From the NCBI RefSeq assembly GCF_014595945.1, contig NZ_JABXWU010000001.1, forward strand, positions 310,001 to 374,000: a DNA stretch of 64,000 bases. The letters run 5' to 3'. A program made the translations under genes and the position numbers. The notes below the pieces were generated by a model. That model made no database searches. It had not been told where the DNA came from and saw nothing but the letters and a program-made list of their open reading frames with translations. This DNA is from Alkalibacillus aidingensis (lineage in GTDB: Bacteria; Bacillota; Bacilli; Bacillales; Alkalibacillaceae). Below, piece by piece: positions 49,617 to 58,277 of the stretch (position 1 is the first letter of the stretch; each line of letters opens with the position of its first letter).

Positions 49617-49681
49617 CTAGATGCATAAAATTCGTTTATCCGCTCAAAATAAAACTGAATATGGAAAAAGGAGGATGAACG

Positions 49682-49942
49682 ATGTCCGTATTAGATAATT
49701 TTGAACAATGGAAGGACTTTCTCGGTGATCGCTTACATCAAGCCCAAAACCAAGGCGTTGATCAAGACACCATTAACAATTTAGCCTACCAAGTTGGTGA
49801 GCATCTAGCAAATAAAGTTGATGCTCACAATGATGAAGAAGCTATTCTACGTGATTTGTGGAATGTTGCTTCTGAAGAAGAGCGTCACACTATTGCTAAC
49901 ATGATGGTTAAACTGGTACAAAACGAAGGTTCGGATAGGTAG
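49682..49942 (+). CDS. ymfJ: DUF3243 protein YmfJ
   Basis: Conserved 86-residue helical protein of the DUF3243 family, function unknown. Features: SVLDNFEQWKDFLGDRL near the start, LAYQVGEHLANKVDAHN, and ERHTIANMMVKLV near the end. AAAGGAGG precedes the ATG. It is followed by a clear terminator, so it closes the ymfF-ymfJ group. Confidence 0.9.
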   Translation: MSVLDNFEQWKDFLGDRLHQAQNQGVDQDTINNLAYQVGEHLANKVDAHNDEEAILRDLWNVASEEERHTIANMMVKLVQNEGSDR

Positions 49943-49952
49943 TAAACCAAAG

Positions 49953-49989
49953 CCCGTAAAGTGAGCAACTTACTCATTTTACGGGTTTT
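49953..49989 (+). terminator. Intrinsic terminator after ymfJ
   Basis: CCCGTAAAGTGAG pairs with CTCATTTTACGGG (one G-U), 7-base loop, then TTTT. It lies 10 bp after the ymfJ stop. The remaining 180 bp before ymfK are AT-rich, with a small hairpin GTTATTTC/GAAATAAC at 50013-50036 and no clear promoter. Confidence 0.85.
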
Positions 49990-50171
49990 GCCTTCCTAGA
50001 GATTTAAAACAGGTTATTTCACAAATAGGAAATAACGATTATCTATGAGAAATTTGTGCATTTTCGTCTTTATATCCTTTTCTTTACCTAAAAAATCCAT
50101 TATTATAGAAATAGTATGTGAAATATTTTGAAAGTACATATTATTATTAATATGAAAGGCTGATTAAATAT

Positions 50172-50966
50172 ATGGATGATCGTAAGGATTGGTATTTAGA
50201 ATATGAGATAAAATATAATCGGCCTGGTTTATTAGGGGACATTTCCTCTCTTTTAGGTATGCTATCGATAAATATTGTCATGATAAATGGTGTCGAAGAT
50301 CATAGACGAGGTATGTTATTATTAAGTAAAGAAGACCGACAAATCGATCGTTTAATAAGCATCCTTAATACGATGGATACAATCAGAGTCACTAAAATCC
50401 GTCGACCAAAATTAAGAGACCGTTTAGCGGTTATGCATGGAAGGTATATAAAAAGTGATTCAGATGACAAAAAGACGTTTCGTTTTGTGCGTGATGAATT
50501 AGGTTTACTAGTCGATTTTATGGCAGAGCTATTCAAAAAGGAAGGGCACGTCTTAATTGGGATTCGTGGTATGCCTAGAGTTGGTAAGACTGAATCTATT
50601 GTTGCAGCAAGTGTATGTGCTAATAAACGGTGGCTGTTTTTATCAAGTACTTTATTAAAACAAACTATTAGAAGTCAGCTTATTAAAGATGAATATAGTG
50701 ATGATAATTTATTTATTATTGACGGAGTTGTATCGATCAAACGGTCCACAGAGAAACATTGGCAATTAATTCGCGAGGTTATGAATATTCCCGCGGTAAA
50801 AGTTATTGAGCATCCTGATGTTTTTGTACAGAACTCTGAATATTCTCTAGATGATTTTGATTATTTTATTGAACTCAGAAATAATGCAGAAGAAGAAATC
50901 AAGTTTGAAAAAATACAAAAACCACAATTTGATGAGCAAAATGGCTTTTCAATGTTTGATTTTTAA
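50172..50966 (+). CDS. ymfK: DUF3388 protein YmfK with ACT-like and P-loop segments
   Basis: 264 residues, DUF3388 family, function unknown. The N terminus resembles an ACT domain (YEIKYNRPGLLGDISSLLGM). The middle has GIRGMPRVGKTES near residues 132-144, which fits a Walker A loop (GxxxxGKT), and LFIIDG near 180 could be a Walker B strand. The C-terminal part is acidic. It lies just before rodZ in Bacillaceae. Nucleotide binding is inferred from the motif only. Confidence 0.88.
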   Translation: MDDRKDWYLEYEIKYNRPGLLGDISSLLGMLSINIVMINGVEDHRRGMLLLSKEDRQIDRLISILNTMDTIRVTKIRRPKLRDRLAVMHGRYIKSDSDDKKTFRFVRDELGLLVDFMAELFKKEGHVLIGIRGMPRVGKTESIVAASVCANKRWLFLSSTLLKQTIRSQLIKDEYSDDNLFIIDGVVSIKRSTEKHWQLIREVMNIPAVKVIEHPDVFVQNSEYSLDDFDYFIELRNNAEEEIKFEKIQKPQFDEQNGFSMFDF

Positions 50967-50981
50967 TGGATGGTGTTATGA

Positions 50982-51911
50982 ATGGAACTGGGTAAAAGGC
51001 TACAAGAACTGAGAAAAGAAAAAGGAATAAGTTTAGATGACCTAGCGGAACAAACTAGAATTCAAAAACGTTACTTAATGGCTATTGAAGAGCATGATTT
51101 TTCAGCTATGCCCGGGAATTTTTACGTTCGTGCATTTGTCCGCGAATATGCTGAAGCTCTTGATTTAAATGGTGATGAGTTATTAGATGAGCATGCAGAT
51201 GAGCTGCCATCTGTTGATGAACGCACGTATGATTACGTAACACCTTCAAGAAAAAGTAAAAAGGGCACCAAGGCTGGACAGCAAATGTTATCCTTTTTAC
51301 CCAAAATATTTGTCTTAATATTAATTATCGGAATTGGTTTTGCTATTTGGTATTCATATGTTAATTTGATTCACCCATCTTTAATCGAGGAAAATATGGA
51401 AGATATTGACCAAGAAATAATTGGAGCTCCTGAAGATTCGGATGATGAAGAAGAAAATGAAGAACAAAATTCTGAACCTGAACAAGATCAAGACGAAGAG
51501 GAAGAACAAAACGAAAACGAAGAAGAGACAGAGGAAGAAATAGAAGAGTCCCCATCATTGTCAGTGACGGATGTTGAAGAAGGGAATATTCCTAGAACGA
51601 CTTATACTTTGCAAAATGCTGACTCATTCACATTAAATTTATCAACTGATGATCAGACTTACTTAGGTCTTACGGTCACAGAAGATGGACAAGCGAACAA
51701 TCTTTATGAAAGTATGTTTTCTACAGATGATTCACCATTGGAATTTGAGTCTGAGGGCGATCAAGTGACTGCTGAGTTAAATGTTGGACTAGCGAGTAGT
51801 TTAGACATCCAAGTAAATGGCATTGATTTAGAGTATGAAATTGAACCTAACACGCCTGATTCTGGTGAAAATGTTCACCAACACATTGTTATCGAATGGA
51901 ATAACGATTAA
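50982..51911 (+). CDS. rodZ: Cell-shape protein RodZ (YmfM)
   Basis: Membrane protein linking MreB to the envelope. 309 residues: N-terminal HTH (LGKRLQELRKEKGISLDDLA, about 3-70), one membrane helix (FLPKIFVLILIIGIGFAIWY, about 103-122), an extracytoplasmic linker at about 145-190 made almost wholly of Glu, Asp, Gln and Asn, and a C-terminal beta domain (DUF4115-like). The acidic linker is longer than I would expect from B. subtilis YmfM. 15 bp separate it from ymfK. Confidence 0.94.
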   Translation: MELGKRLQELRKEKGISLDDLAEQTRIQKRYLMAIEEHDFSAMPGNFYVRAFVREYAEALDLNGDELLDEHADELPSVDERTYDYVTPSRKSKKGTKAGQQMLSFLPKIFVLILIIGIGFAIWYSYVNLIHPSLIEENMEDIDQEIIGAPEDSDDEEENEEQNSEPEQDQDEEEEQNENEEETEEEIEESPSLSVTDVEEGNIPRTTYTLQNADSFTLNLSTDDQTYLGLTVTEDGQANNLYESMFSTDDSPLEFESEGDQVTAELNVGLASSLDIQVNGIDLEYEIEPNTPDSGENVHQHIVIEWNND

Positions 51912-51917
51912 AACAAG

Positions 51918-51950
51918 AATCCTTTGCTTCGTTTTGCAAAGGATTTCTTT
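51918..51950 (+). terminator. Intrinsic terminator after rodZ
   Basis: AATCCTTTGC pairs with GCAAAGGATT, 8-base loop, tail TTTCTTTT. It begins 6 bp after the rodZ stop. Confidence 0.85.
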
Positions 51951-52068
51951 TAGGTTATATTAATAACAAGATAGGTCTAAGTTTAGTTGGGACCGTGTTA
52001 CAAATTAGAATTCTGTCTTCTTATTCATAATTTTATAACCAAAAGAAGAAACATTGGAGGAATAGACG

Positions 52069-52647
52069 ATGAATATACCAAATAAAATTACCATTTCTAG
52101 AATTTTCTTAATTCCAATCTTTATCTTATTATTGGTGGTTCCTTTTGAATGGGGCATTCTAAACATTGGGGAGTATGATCTTCCTTTTGCACATTTACTT
52201 GCAGGTATACTGTTTATTGTAGCCTCATTAACTGATTGGGTTGATGGTTACTATGCTCGTAAATATAACCTTGTTACCAACATAGGGAAGTTCTTAGATC
52301 CGTTAGCTGATAAATTACTTGTTTCAGCTGCTCTAATTTGTTTAGTTGAGTTAGGTTTAGCACCTGCATGGGTTGTTATTATTATTATTAGTCGAGAATT
52401 TGCAGTGACTGGTTTAAGGCTGGTAGCAGCTGGTGAGGGAATTGTTCTTGCAGCAAGTCAAATGGGAAAACTAAAAACCATGCTTCAAATAAGTTCCGCA
52501 GCATTTTTATTACTACACCATTTTCCATTCTCATACATAGGGTTTCCAATCGGAACAATCCTCTTATATTTAGCGGTCGTTGTCACTGTTATATCTGGTA
52601 TCGATTACTTTAAGAAAAATTGGCATGTCATGAGGGATTCGAAATAA
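52069..52647 (+). CDS. pgsA: CDP-diacylglycerol-glycerol-3-phosphate 3-phosphatidyltransferase
   Basis: Makes phosphatidylglycerophosphate from the CdsA product. 192 residues with several membrane helices and the CDP-alcohol phosphotransferase signature DWVDGYYARKYNLVTNIGKF followed by LDPLADK, all catalytic Asp residues present. GGAGG precedes the ATG. The stop shares a base with the cinA start (TAATG). Confidence 0.97.
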   Translation: MNIPNKITISRIFLIPIFILLLVVPFEWGILNIGEYDLPFAHLLAGILFIVASLTDWVDGYYARKYNLVTNIGKFLDPLADKLLVSAALICLVELGLAPAWVVIIIISREFAVTGLRLVAAGEGIVLAASQMGKLKTMLQISSAAFLLLHHFPFSYIGFPIGTILLYLAVVVTVISGIDYFKKNWHVMRDSK

Positions 52648-53894
52648 TGGATAGTAAATGTGAAATCATATCAGTCGGTACTGAACTATTGCTAGGTCAG
52701 ATCATAGATACTAATGCAGCATGGTTATCTGAAAAACTAAACGAGCTTGGACTAAATGTTTATTATCAACAGACAGTTGGTGATAATAAGCACCGTTTAT
52801 ATAAGGTGTTTAAACAAGCACAAGAACGATCTAATATCGTTTTTGTTACGGGGGGACTTGGACCAACTGAAGACGATTTAACAAGAGAGGTAGCAGCCGA
52901 ATTATTTGATACGACTTTGACTACCGATGATGATACGATGGACAAAATTGAAAGTTTCTTTCAAAAGAGACAGTTATCAATGACAAGCAACAATCGAAAA
53001 CAGGCACTTTCATTTAAAGGAGGGACTGTTTTTGAAAATAAGGTGGGCATGGCTCCTGGTTTGAAGTACGAATATGAAGGGGTTATCTGGTTTTTCCTAC
53101 CTGGTGTTCCTAAGGAAATGAAGTGGATTATAAATGAGCAAATCATTCCTTATTTATATCAAATTGATTTCGTTGAAGGTAAGCTTTATCATCGAACATT
53201 AACTTTCCAAGGTATTGGTGAATCTACATTAGAAACAAAACTGATTGATTTAATTCAAACGCAGTCAAACCCTACTATTGCTCCTTTAGCCGGAAACGGT
53301 TATGTTACCATACGCCTCACCGCTAAATCGAAATCTGAACAAGAGGCTTCAAAGTTGCTAGATCAATCGGAACATCAAATATTAAGTAGAGTTCACTCAT
53401 ATTTTGTTGGATACGGAAATCTATCAATAGAAAAACAGTTAATCAACTTATTAAAAGAGCATGGGTTAACCTGTTCGTCGTGCGAGAGTTTAACAGGTGG
53501 TTTATTCGCTGCAAAGCTGGTTGAACATAGAGGGGTTTCACAGTTATTTAAAGGTTCAATCATTTCCTATCAAAATGAAATTAAAGAAAAGGTAGTTGGT
53601 ATTCCACGAGAGGTTCTAGATCAGGACGGTGCAGTAAGTGAACGGTGTGCCCGCCTAATGGCTGAAAATACATTAAATAAGTTATCATCTGATATAGCCA
53701 TTAGCTTTACGGGTGTTGCAGGGCCAGATCCATTGGAAGGCCATCAACCTGGTACTGTATACATAGCTATTAGTCAGAAAGGTAAAGACACTATTTGTCA
53801 GCCAATACAGTTAGTCGGGGAACGAAGTCAAATCCGAGAAGAAGCTGTTCAGTCAGGTTTGAAATTACTTTTATCCGAGTTAAACAAACGATAA
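52647..53894 (+). CDS. cinA: Competence/damage-inducible protein CinA
   Basis: Two-domain protein: N-terminal molybdopterin-binding-like (COG1058) domain with ISVGTELLLGQIIDTNAAWL and TGGLGPTEDDLTREV, and C-terminal CinA domain (SCESLTGGLFAAKLV, FTGVAGPDPLEGHQPGTVY), linked in other bacteria to nicotinamide mononucleotide deamidation. ATG 52647 overlaps the pgsA stop and gives 415 residues; the frame back to 52620 lies in pgsA. The cinA-recA order is that of B. subtilis, where both respond to competence. Confidence 0.95.
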   Translation: MDSKCEIISVGTELLLGQIIDTNAAWLSEKLNELGLNVYYQQTVGDNKHRLYKVFKQAQERSNIVFVTGGLGPTEDDLTREVAAELFDTTLTTDDDTMDKIESFFQKRQLSMTSNNRKQALSFKGGTVFENKVGMAPGLKYEYEGVIWFFLPGVPKEMKWIINEQIIPYLYQIDFVEGKLYHRTLTFQGIGESTLETKLIDLIQTQSNPTIAPLAGNGYVTIRLTAKSKSEQEASKLLDQSEHQILSRVHSYFVGYGNLSIEKQLINLLKEHGLTCSSCESLTGGLFAAKLVEHRGVSQLFKGSIISYQNEIKEKVVGIPREVLDQDGAVSERCARLMAENTLNKLSSDIAISFTGVAGPDPLEGHQPGTVYIAISQKGKDTICQPIQLVGERSQIREEAVQSGLKLLLSELNKR

Positions 53895-53899
53895 AAAAC

Positions 53900-53913
53900 A
53901 GAACAAATATTCG
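53900..53913 (+). promoter_or_regulatory. LexA-type box upstream of recA
   Basis: AGAACAAATATTCG matches the Bacillus SOS box CGAACNNNNGTTCG at 8 of 10 fixed bases. It lies 9 bp before the recA -35. The mismatches are one at each half-site, so it is a candidate only. Confidence 0.5.
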
Positions 53914-53922
53914 CTTTTTTTG

Positions 53923-53951
53923 TTGGCAAAAGAATCATTTCATAGTATGAT
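53923..53951 (+). promoter_or_regulatory. SigA-type promoter of recA
   Basis: TTGGCA (53923-53928) and TATGAT (53946-53951), 17-bp spacing, 30 bp before the recA ATG, with AAAGGGG between. Confidence 0.75.
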
Positions 53952-53980
53952 AGTATTAGATGATAGAAAGGGGAATGTAA

Positions 53981-55021
53981 ATGAGTGAACGCAAACAAGC
54001 ATTAGATATGGCATTAAAACAAATAGAGAAACAATTTGGTAAAGGGTCTATTATGAAACTAGGAGAACAAGAGGGACAGGAAATTTCTACAGTGTCAAGT
54101 GGATCACTTGGCTTAGATGTAGCTTTAGGAGTCGGAGGTTATCCAAGAGGGAGAATTGTAGAAATATATGGACCCGAATCATCTGGTAAAACCACTGTGG
54201 CATTACATGCGATAGCTGAAGCGCAACGTCAAGGTGGACAAGCTGCTTTCATTGATGCAGAGCATGCCTTGGATCCTGTATACGCTAGGAATCTAGGAGT
54301 CAACATAGACGAACTATTGTTGTCACAACCTGATACAGGTGAACAAGCTTTAGAGATTGCTGAAGCATTAGTGCGTAGTGGCGCTGTCGATATTATTGTA
54401 GTTGACTCTGTTGCAGCACTAGTACCAAAAGCTGAGATTGAGGGTGAAATGGGTGACTCTCACGTCGGTTTACAGGCCCGATTAATGTCTCAAGCATTGC
54501 GTAAACTCTCAGGTGCTATTAACAAGTCTAAAACAACAGCTATTTTTATCAACCAAATCCGTGAAAAAGTTGGAGTTATGTTTGGTAACCCTGAAACTAC
54601 ACCGGGTGGTCGTGCGTTGAAATTCTATTCTTCTGTACGTTTGGAAGTTCGTCGTGCCGAAACGTTAAAACAGGGTAATGAAATGGTAGGTAATAAAACA
54701 CGTGTTAAGGTCGTGAAAAATAAGGTTGCCCCACCATTCAAACAAGCCGAAGTAGATATCATGTATGGTGAGGGAATTTCTAAAGAAGGGGAAATCCTAG
54801 ATATAGGTTCGGATTTAGATGTTGTCCAAAAGAGCGGGGCATGGTTCTCATACAATGGCGAAAAACTTGGCCAAGGACGAGAGAATGCTAAACAATTCCT
54901 AAAAGATAATCGTGACGTCTATGAAGAGGTATATAGCTCGATCAGGTCTCATTATAATTTCGATAATGAGCCATCTGAGGCTGAAGAAATGGAAGATCAA
55001 GAAAAACTCGAATTAGAATAA
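53981..55021 (+). CDS. recA: Recombinase RecA
   Basis: Strand-exchange ATPase and SOS co-protease. 346 residues: [20 protein letters not shown], Walker [10 protein letters not shown] near residues 64-72, [16 protein letters not shown]-type Walker B with loop L1, then [20 protein letters not shown] with loop L2. An acidic C-terminal tail ([14 protein letters not shown]). All catalytic features are intact. In B. subtilis pbpX follows recA; here rny follows. Confidence 0.99.
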   Translation: MSERKQALDMALKQIEKQFGKGSIMKLGEQEGQEISTVSSGSLGLDVALGVGGYPRGRIVEIYGPESSGKTTVALHAIAEAQRQGGQAAFIDAEHALDPVYARNLGVNIDELLLSQPDTGEQALEIAEALVRSGAVDIIVVDSVAALVPKAEIEGEMGDSHVGLQARLMSQALRKLSGAINKSKTTAIFINQIREKVGVMFGNPETTPGGRALKFYSSVRLEVRRAETLKQGNEMVGNKTRVKVVKNKVAPPFKQAEVDIMYGEGISKEGEILDIGSDLDVVQKSGAWFSYNGEKLGQGRENAKQFLKDNRDVYEEVYSSIRSHYNFDNEPSEAEEMEDQEKLELE

Positions 55022-55028
55022 TATCCAT

Positions 55029-55074
55029 AACACCTTTTCTCTGCTATGATAGTAGAGGAAAGGTGTTATTATTC
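55029..55074 (+). terminator. Terminator after recA
   Basis: 17-bp stem, left arm 55029-55045 beginning AACACCTTT and right arm 55051-55067 ending AAAGGTGTT, with two G-U pairs. The tail ATTATTCT is only moderately T-rich. Confidence 0.7.
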
Positions 55075-55107
55075 TATGAACAAAAACGTAAATAGTTTGA
55101 CAATTCC

Positions 55108-55149
55108 TTGACATGTTTGTTCGACAAGATTAAAATTAAACTGTATAAT
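55108..55149 (+). promoter_or_regulatory. Tandem promoters of rny
   Basis: First: TTGACA (55108-55113), 17 bp, TAAAAT (55131-55136). Second: TCGACA (55121-55126), 17 bp, TATAAT (55144-55149). A third TTGACA lies at 55097-55102. GTTTGACAA at 55095-55103 has an exact inverted copy TTGTCAAAC at 55221-55229. Confidence 0.65.
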
Positions 55150-55257
55150 TTTCATTTTTTAACCTATAAACATATTAGAATGAATGATTGTACATTACCG
55201 ACTGAAATGAAAATGAAATGTTGTCAAACAAATGAATAGCAAAGAGGAGGTGAAAGT

Positions 55258-56823
55258 ATGGATAGTATAGCGATCTTAATCATCTCCATTTTGCTTGCTT
55301 TAGTTGTCGGTACTGTTGTTGGTTATCTGATTCGTAAATCGATTGCAGAGGCTAAAATTTCTAGTGCTGAAGAATTTGCTCGAAAGATAGAGGAAGAAGG
55401 CAGAAGAAATGCCGAGGCTGCTAAAAAGGAAGCCCTTTTAGAAGCTCAAGACGAAAGCCATCGTTTGCGTCAAGAACAAGAAAAGGAATTGCGTGAACGA
55501 CGCAGTGAGGTACAAAAGCAAGAAAACCGTCTCATGCAAAAAGAGGAAACGCTTGACCGTAAAAGTGAAACGTTGGACAAACGTGAGCTAACTTTAGAGA
55601 ACAAAGAGGAGTCTTTAAACGAAAAACAACAACAACTTAATAAAGCTGAAAGCAAAGTGGAAGAGTTATTGGCGACGCAGCAGACTGAACTTGAGCGAAT
55701 TTCTGGTTATACTGAAGAAGAAGCTCGTCAAGTTATCTTAGATCGTGTCGAAAGAGAAATGACTCATGAAACAGCCATGATCATTAAACGTGAAGAAACA
55801 CGAGCCAAAGAAGAAGCTGATAAGAAAGCTAAAGATATCTTATCACTTGCTATACAACGTTGTGCTGCAGAACATGTATCTGAGACGACAGTGTCTGTTG
55901 TTAACTTACCGAACGATGAGATGAAAGGTCGAATTATCGGTCGTGAAGGTCGTAATATCCGTACGTTAGAAACACTAACTGGAATTGATCTCATTATCGA
56001 CGATACGCCAGAAGCGGTTATTTTATCTGGTTTTGACCCTATTCGTCGAGAGATTGCTCGTATAGCTTTAGAGAATCTTGTTCAAGATGGACGAATCCAC
56101 CCAGCAAGAATTGAGGAAATGGTCGAAAAATCACGAAGAGAAGTAGATGAGTACATTCGTGAGGTTGGTGAAGAGGCTACCTTTGAGGTGGGAGCACATG
56201 GTGTCCATCCAGATCTCGTTAAAATTATTGGGCGATTAAAGTATCGTACAAGCTACGGTCAAAATGTCTTAAAACACTCACTAGAGGTAGCTTACTTATC
56301 TGGATTACTAGCAGCTGAGCTTGGTGAAGATGAACAACTGGCTAGAAGAGCAGGTCTTTTACACGATATTGGTAAAGCCGTTGACCATGAGGTTGAAGGC
56401 AGTCACGTGGAAATTGGTAAGGAACTAGCTCAAAAGTATAAAGAAAATCCAGTTGTTATTAATGCAATTGCGTCTCACCATGGAGATGAGGAAGCTACTA
56501 GCATTATTTCAGTAGTTGTTGCCGCTGCTGATGCCTTATCGGCAGCACGTCCAGGAGCTCGTAGTGAATCTCTTGAAAATTATATTAAGCGTCTTGAAAA
56601 GCTTGAAGAAATAGCTGATGCTTATGAAGGTGTCGAGAAGTCATTTGCGATTCAAGCAGGACGTGAGGTGCGAATTATGGTTCGTCCGGATGATATTGAC
56701 GACTCTACGGCTATACAACTTGCCCGAGATATTCGCAACAAAATTGAAGAAGGTTTAGAATATCCAGGACATATTAAAGTCACAGTCATTCGTGAAACAC
56801 GAGCAGTTGAATATGCTAAATAA
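55258..56823 (+). CDS. rny: Ribonuclease Y
   Basis: Membrane-anchored endoribonuclease that starts mRNA decay in Firmicutes. 521 residues: N-terminal membrane helix (about 4-24, [20 protein letters not shown]), long coiled coil (about 30-190), KH domain ([19 protein letters not shown], about 215-235), and HD domain with [12 protein letters not shown] near residue 367. GAGGAGGTG precedes the ATG. Interest is added by rnjB missing elsewhere in the window. Confidence 0.98.
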   Translation: MDSIAILIISILLALVVGTVVGYLIRKSIAEAKISSAEEFARKIEEEGRRNAEAAKKEALLEAQDESHRLRQEQEKELRERRSEVQKQENRLMQKEETLDRKSETLDKRELTLENKEESLNEKQQQLNKAESKVEELLATQQTELERISGYTEEEARQVILDRVEREMTHETAMIIKREETRAKEEADKKAKDILSLAIQRCAAEHVSETTVSVVNLPNDEMKGRIIGREGRNIRTLETLTGIDLIIDDTPEAVILSGFDPIRREIARIALENLVQDGRIHPARIEEMVEKSRREVDEYIREVGEEATFEVGAHGVHPDLVKIIGRLKYRTSYGQNVLKHSLEVAYLSGLLAAELGEDEQLARRAGLLHDIGKAVDHEVEGSHVEIGKELAQKYKENPVVINAIASHHGDEEATSIISVVVAAADALSAARPGARSESLENYIKRLEKLEEIADAYEGVEKSFAIQAGREVRIMVRPDDIDDSTAIQLARDIRNKIEEGLEYPGHIKVTVIRETRAVEYAK

Positions 56824-56854
56824 TAAAAGACGGCTATAGCCGTCTTTTATTTTT
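56823..56854 (+). terminator. Intrinsic terminator after rny
   Basis: A perfect palindrome (ATAAAAGACGGCTATAGCC and its continuation to 56850) followed by TTTT. It overlaps the last base of the rny stop codon. Confidence 0.85.
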
Positions 56855-56912
56855 GACTATCTATATAATTTATGTAACGATAAAACTTAGAAAAAGTTGA
56901 AAGGAAATAGTT

Positions 56913-57710
56913 ATGAATATACTGTTTATTGGAGATATTGTAGGTAAGCCAGGCAGAAAAGCATTAGAACAACATCTTTCTGTTCTTAAAAAGAAACATC
57001 AAGCAGATTTAACGATCGTTAATGGTGAAAACGCTGCTCATGGCAAAGGTATTACGAAGAAAATCTATCAGCAAATACTTGATTGGGGTGCAGATGTCGT
57101 TACACTTGGTAACCATGCTTGGGATAAAAAAGAAATCTTTGATTTTATCGATGATACCGATCGACTAGTTAGGCCAGCTAATTTTCCTGAAGGTACACCA
57201 GGAAGTGGTATACAATATGCTAAAGTTGCTGGAAAATTAGTAGCTGTTATCAACTTACAAGGACGAACGTTTATGAATCCAATTGATGACCCCTTTACCG
57301 TTGCAGATTCGTTAATTGAAAGAGCTAAAAAGAAAACGAATCATATTTTTGTTGACTTTCATGCAGAGGCAACGAGTGAAAAGCAGGCAATGGGTTGGTA
57401 TTTAGATGGTCAAGCATCTGCAGTGGTTGGAACTCACACGCATATACAAACATCTGATGAACGAATTTTACCTAATCGAACAGCCTATATTACGGATGTT
57501 GGTATGACTGGACCTTATGATAGTATACTTGGAGTTGAAAAAGAGGCAGTTATTCGTAAATTCAAAACGGGGCTTCCTGTACGTTTTGACATTCCTGAAA
57601 CTGACAAAACCGTTTTAAGTGGTGTTATTATTTCTTTAGACAAAGATAAGGGAACTGCTAAAAAAATTAAACGAATTTTAATAAATGATGACCATCTCAA
57701 CTTCGAATAG
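56913..57710 (+). CDS. ymdB: Metallophosphodiesterase YmdB
   Basis: Calcineurin-like phosphodiesterase that in B. subtilis hydrolyses cyclic nucleotides and steers biofilm versus motility choices. 265 residues: metal ligands in FIGDIVGKPGRKAL, VNGENAAHGKGI, TLGNHAWDKKE, DFHAEATSEKQAMGWYLDG and GTHTHIQT. AAAGGAAA precedes the ATG as a weak site. It follows rny, the same order as B. subtilis. Confidence 0.96.
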   Translation: MNILFIGDIVGKPGRKALEQHLSVLKKKHQADLTIVNGENAAHGKGITKKIYQQILDWGADVVTLGNHAWDKKEIFDFIDDTDRLVRPANFPEGTPGSGIQYAKVAGKLVAVINLQGRTFMNPIDDPFTVADSLIERAKKKTNHIFVDFHAEATSEKQAMGWYLDGQASAVVGTHTHIQTSDERILPNRTAYITDVGMTGPYDSILGVEKEAVIRKFKTGLPVRFDIPETDKTVLSGVIISLDKDKGTAKKIKRILINDDHLNFE

Positions 57711-57749
57711 ACAAATTATTTGAATTTTTCCGATAATTAGTTCATAATA

Positions 57750-57777
57750 AAAGGAATAGGTCGTAAAAATGCTGAAT
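57750..57777 (+). promoter_or_regulatory. SigH-type promoter of spoVS
   Basis: AAAGGAATA (57750-57758), 12-bp spacer, GCTGAAT (57771-57777) fit the SigH consensus RnAGGAwWW-N11/12-RnnGAAT at every fixed base. B. subtilis spoVS is SigH-dependent, so the context agrees. Confidence 0.75.
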
Positions 57778-57822
57778 AGATTAATTATGAAATCACTATA
57801 GTAATTGAAGGAGGAACTAGGG

Positions 57823-58083
57823 ATGGAAATATTGAAAGTATCATCAAAATCAAATCCAAACTCAGTGGCGGGTGCGTTAGCGAATGTTTTACGTGAACGT
57901 GGCTCAGCAGAAATTCAAGCAATTGGTGCAGGTGCGCTCAACCAGGCGGTTAAAGCAGTGGCGATTGCACGTGGTTTTGTTGCTCCTAGTGGTGTTGACT
58001 TGATATGTATTCCAGCATTTACAGATATTACGATCGACCAAGAAGAACGTACGGCTATTAAGTTAATCGTGGAGCCTAGATAA
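57823..58083 (+). CDS. spoVS: Stage V sporulation protein S
   Basis: 86-residue Alba-like protein, nearly invariant in spore formers. ILKVSSKSNPNSVAGALANV, GAGALNQAVKAVAIARGFVA and FTDITIDQEERTAIKLIVEPR are all present. ATG 57823 is chosen with GAAGGAGG upstream; the frame back to TTG 57805 only takes in that site. It acts early in sporulation and is under a SigH-type promoter here. Confidence 0.98.
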   Translation: MEILKVSSKSNPNSVAGALANVLRERGSAEIQAIGAGALNQAVKAVAIARGFVAPSGVDLICIPAFTDITIDQEERTAIKLIVEPR

Positions 58084-58103
58084 TATAAGTCCACATTTCT
58101 AAA

Positions 58104-58146
58104 AGATTCAAAGCTAGCTATTTAGTGATGCTTTGAATCTTTTTTT
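58104..58146 (+). terminator. Intrinsic terminator after spoVS
   Basis: AGATTCAAAGC (58104-58114) pairs exactly with GCTTTGAATCT (58130-58140), then six more T. The stretch from here to the next gene (about 130 bp) is AT-rich without a clear promoter. Confidence 0.88.
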
Positions 58147-58277
58147 GCTTTTATATCCACTAACGCCGTGAAATTGGTAAAAACTACACGCTAGAAAAGC
58201 TATTATCTCTAAATAAAAAATGATACGATAAATGTAATCATATTTTAATATTTTATCATGATAGGGGAGTGGGGAAT

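Noticed and set aside
50060-50171. SigE-like promoter before ymfK
   Set aside because: AAATATT and CATATTATT are only 9 bp apart, too close for SigE spacing.
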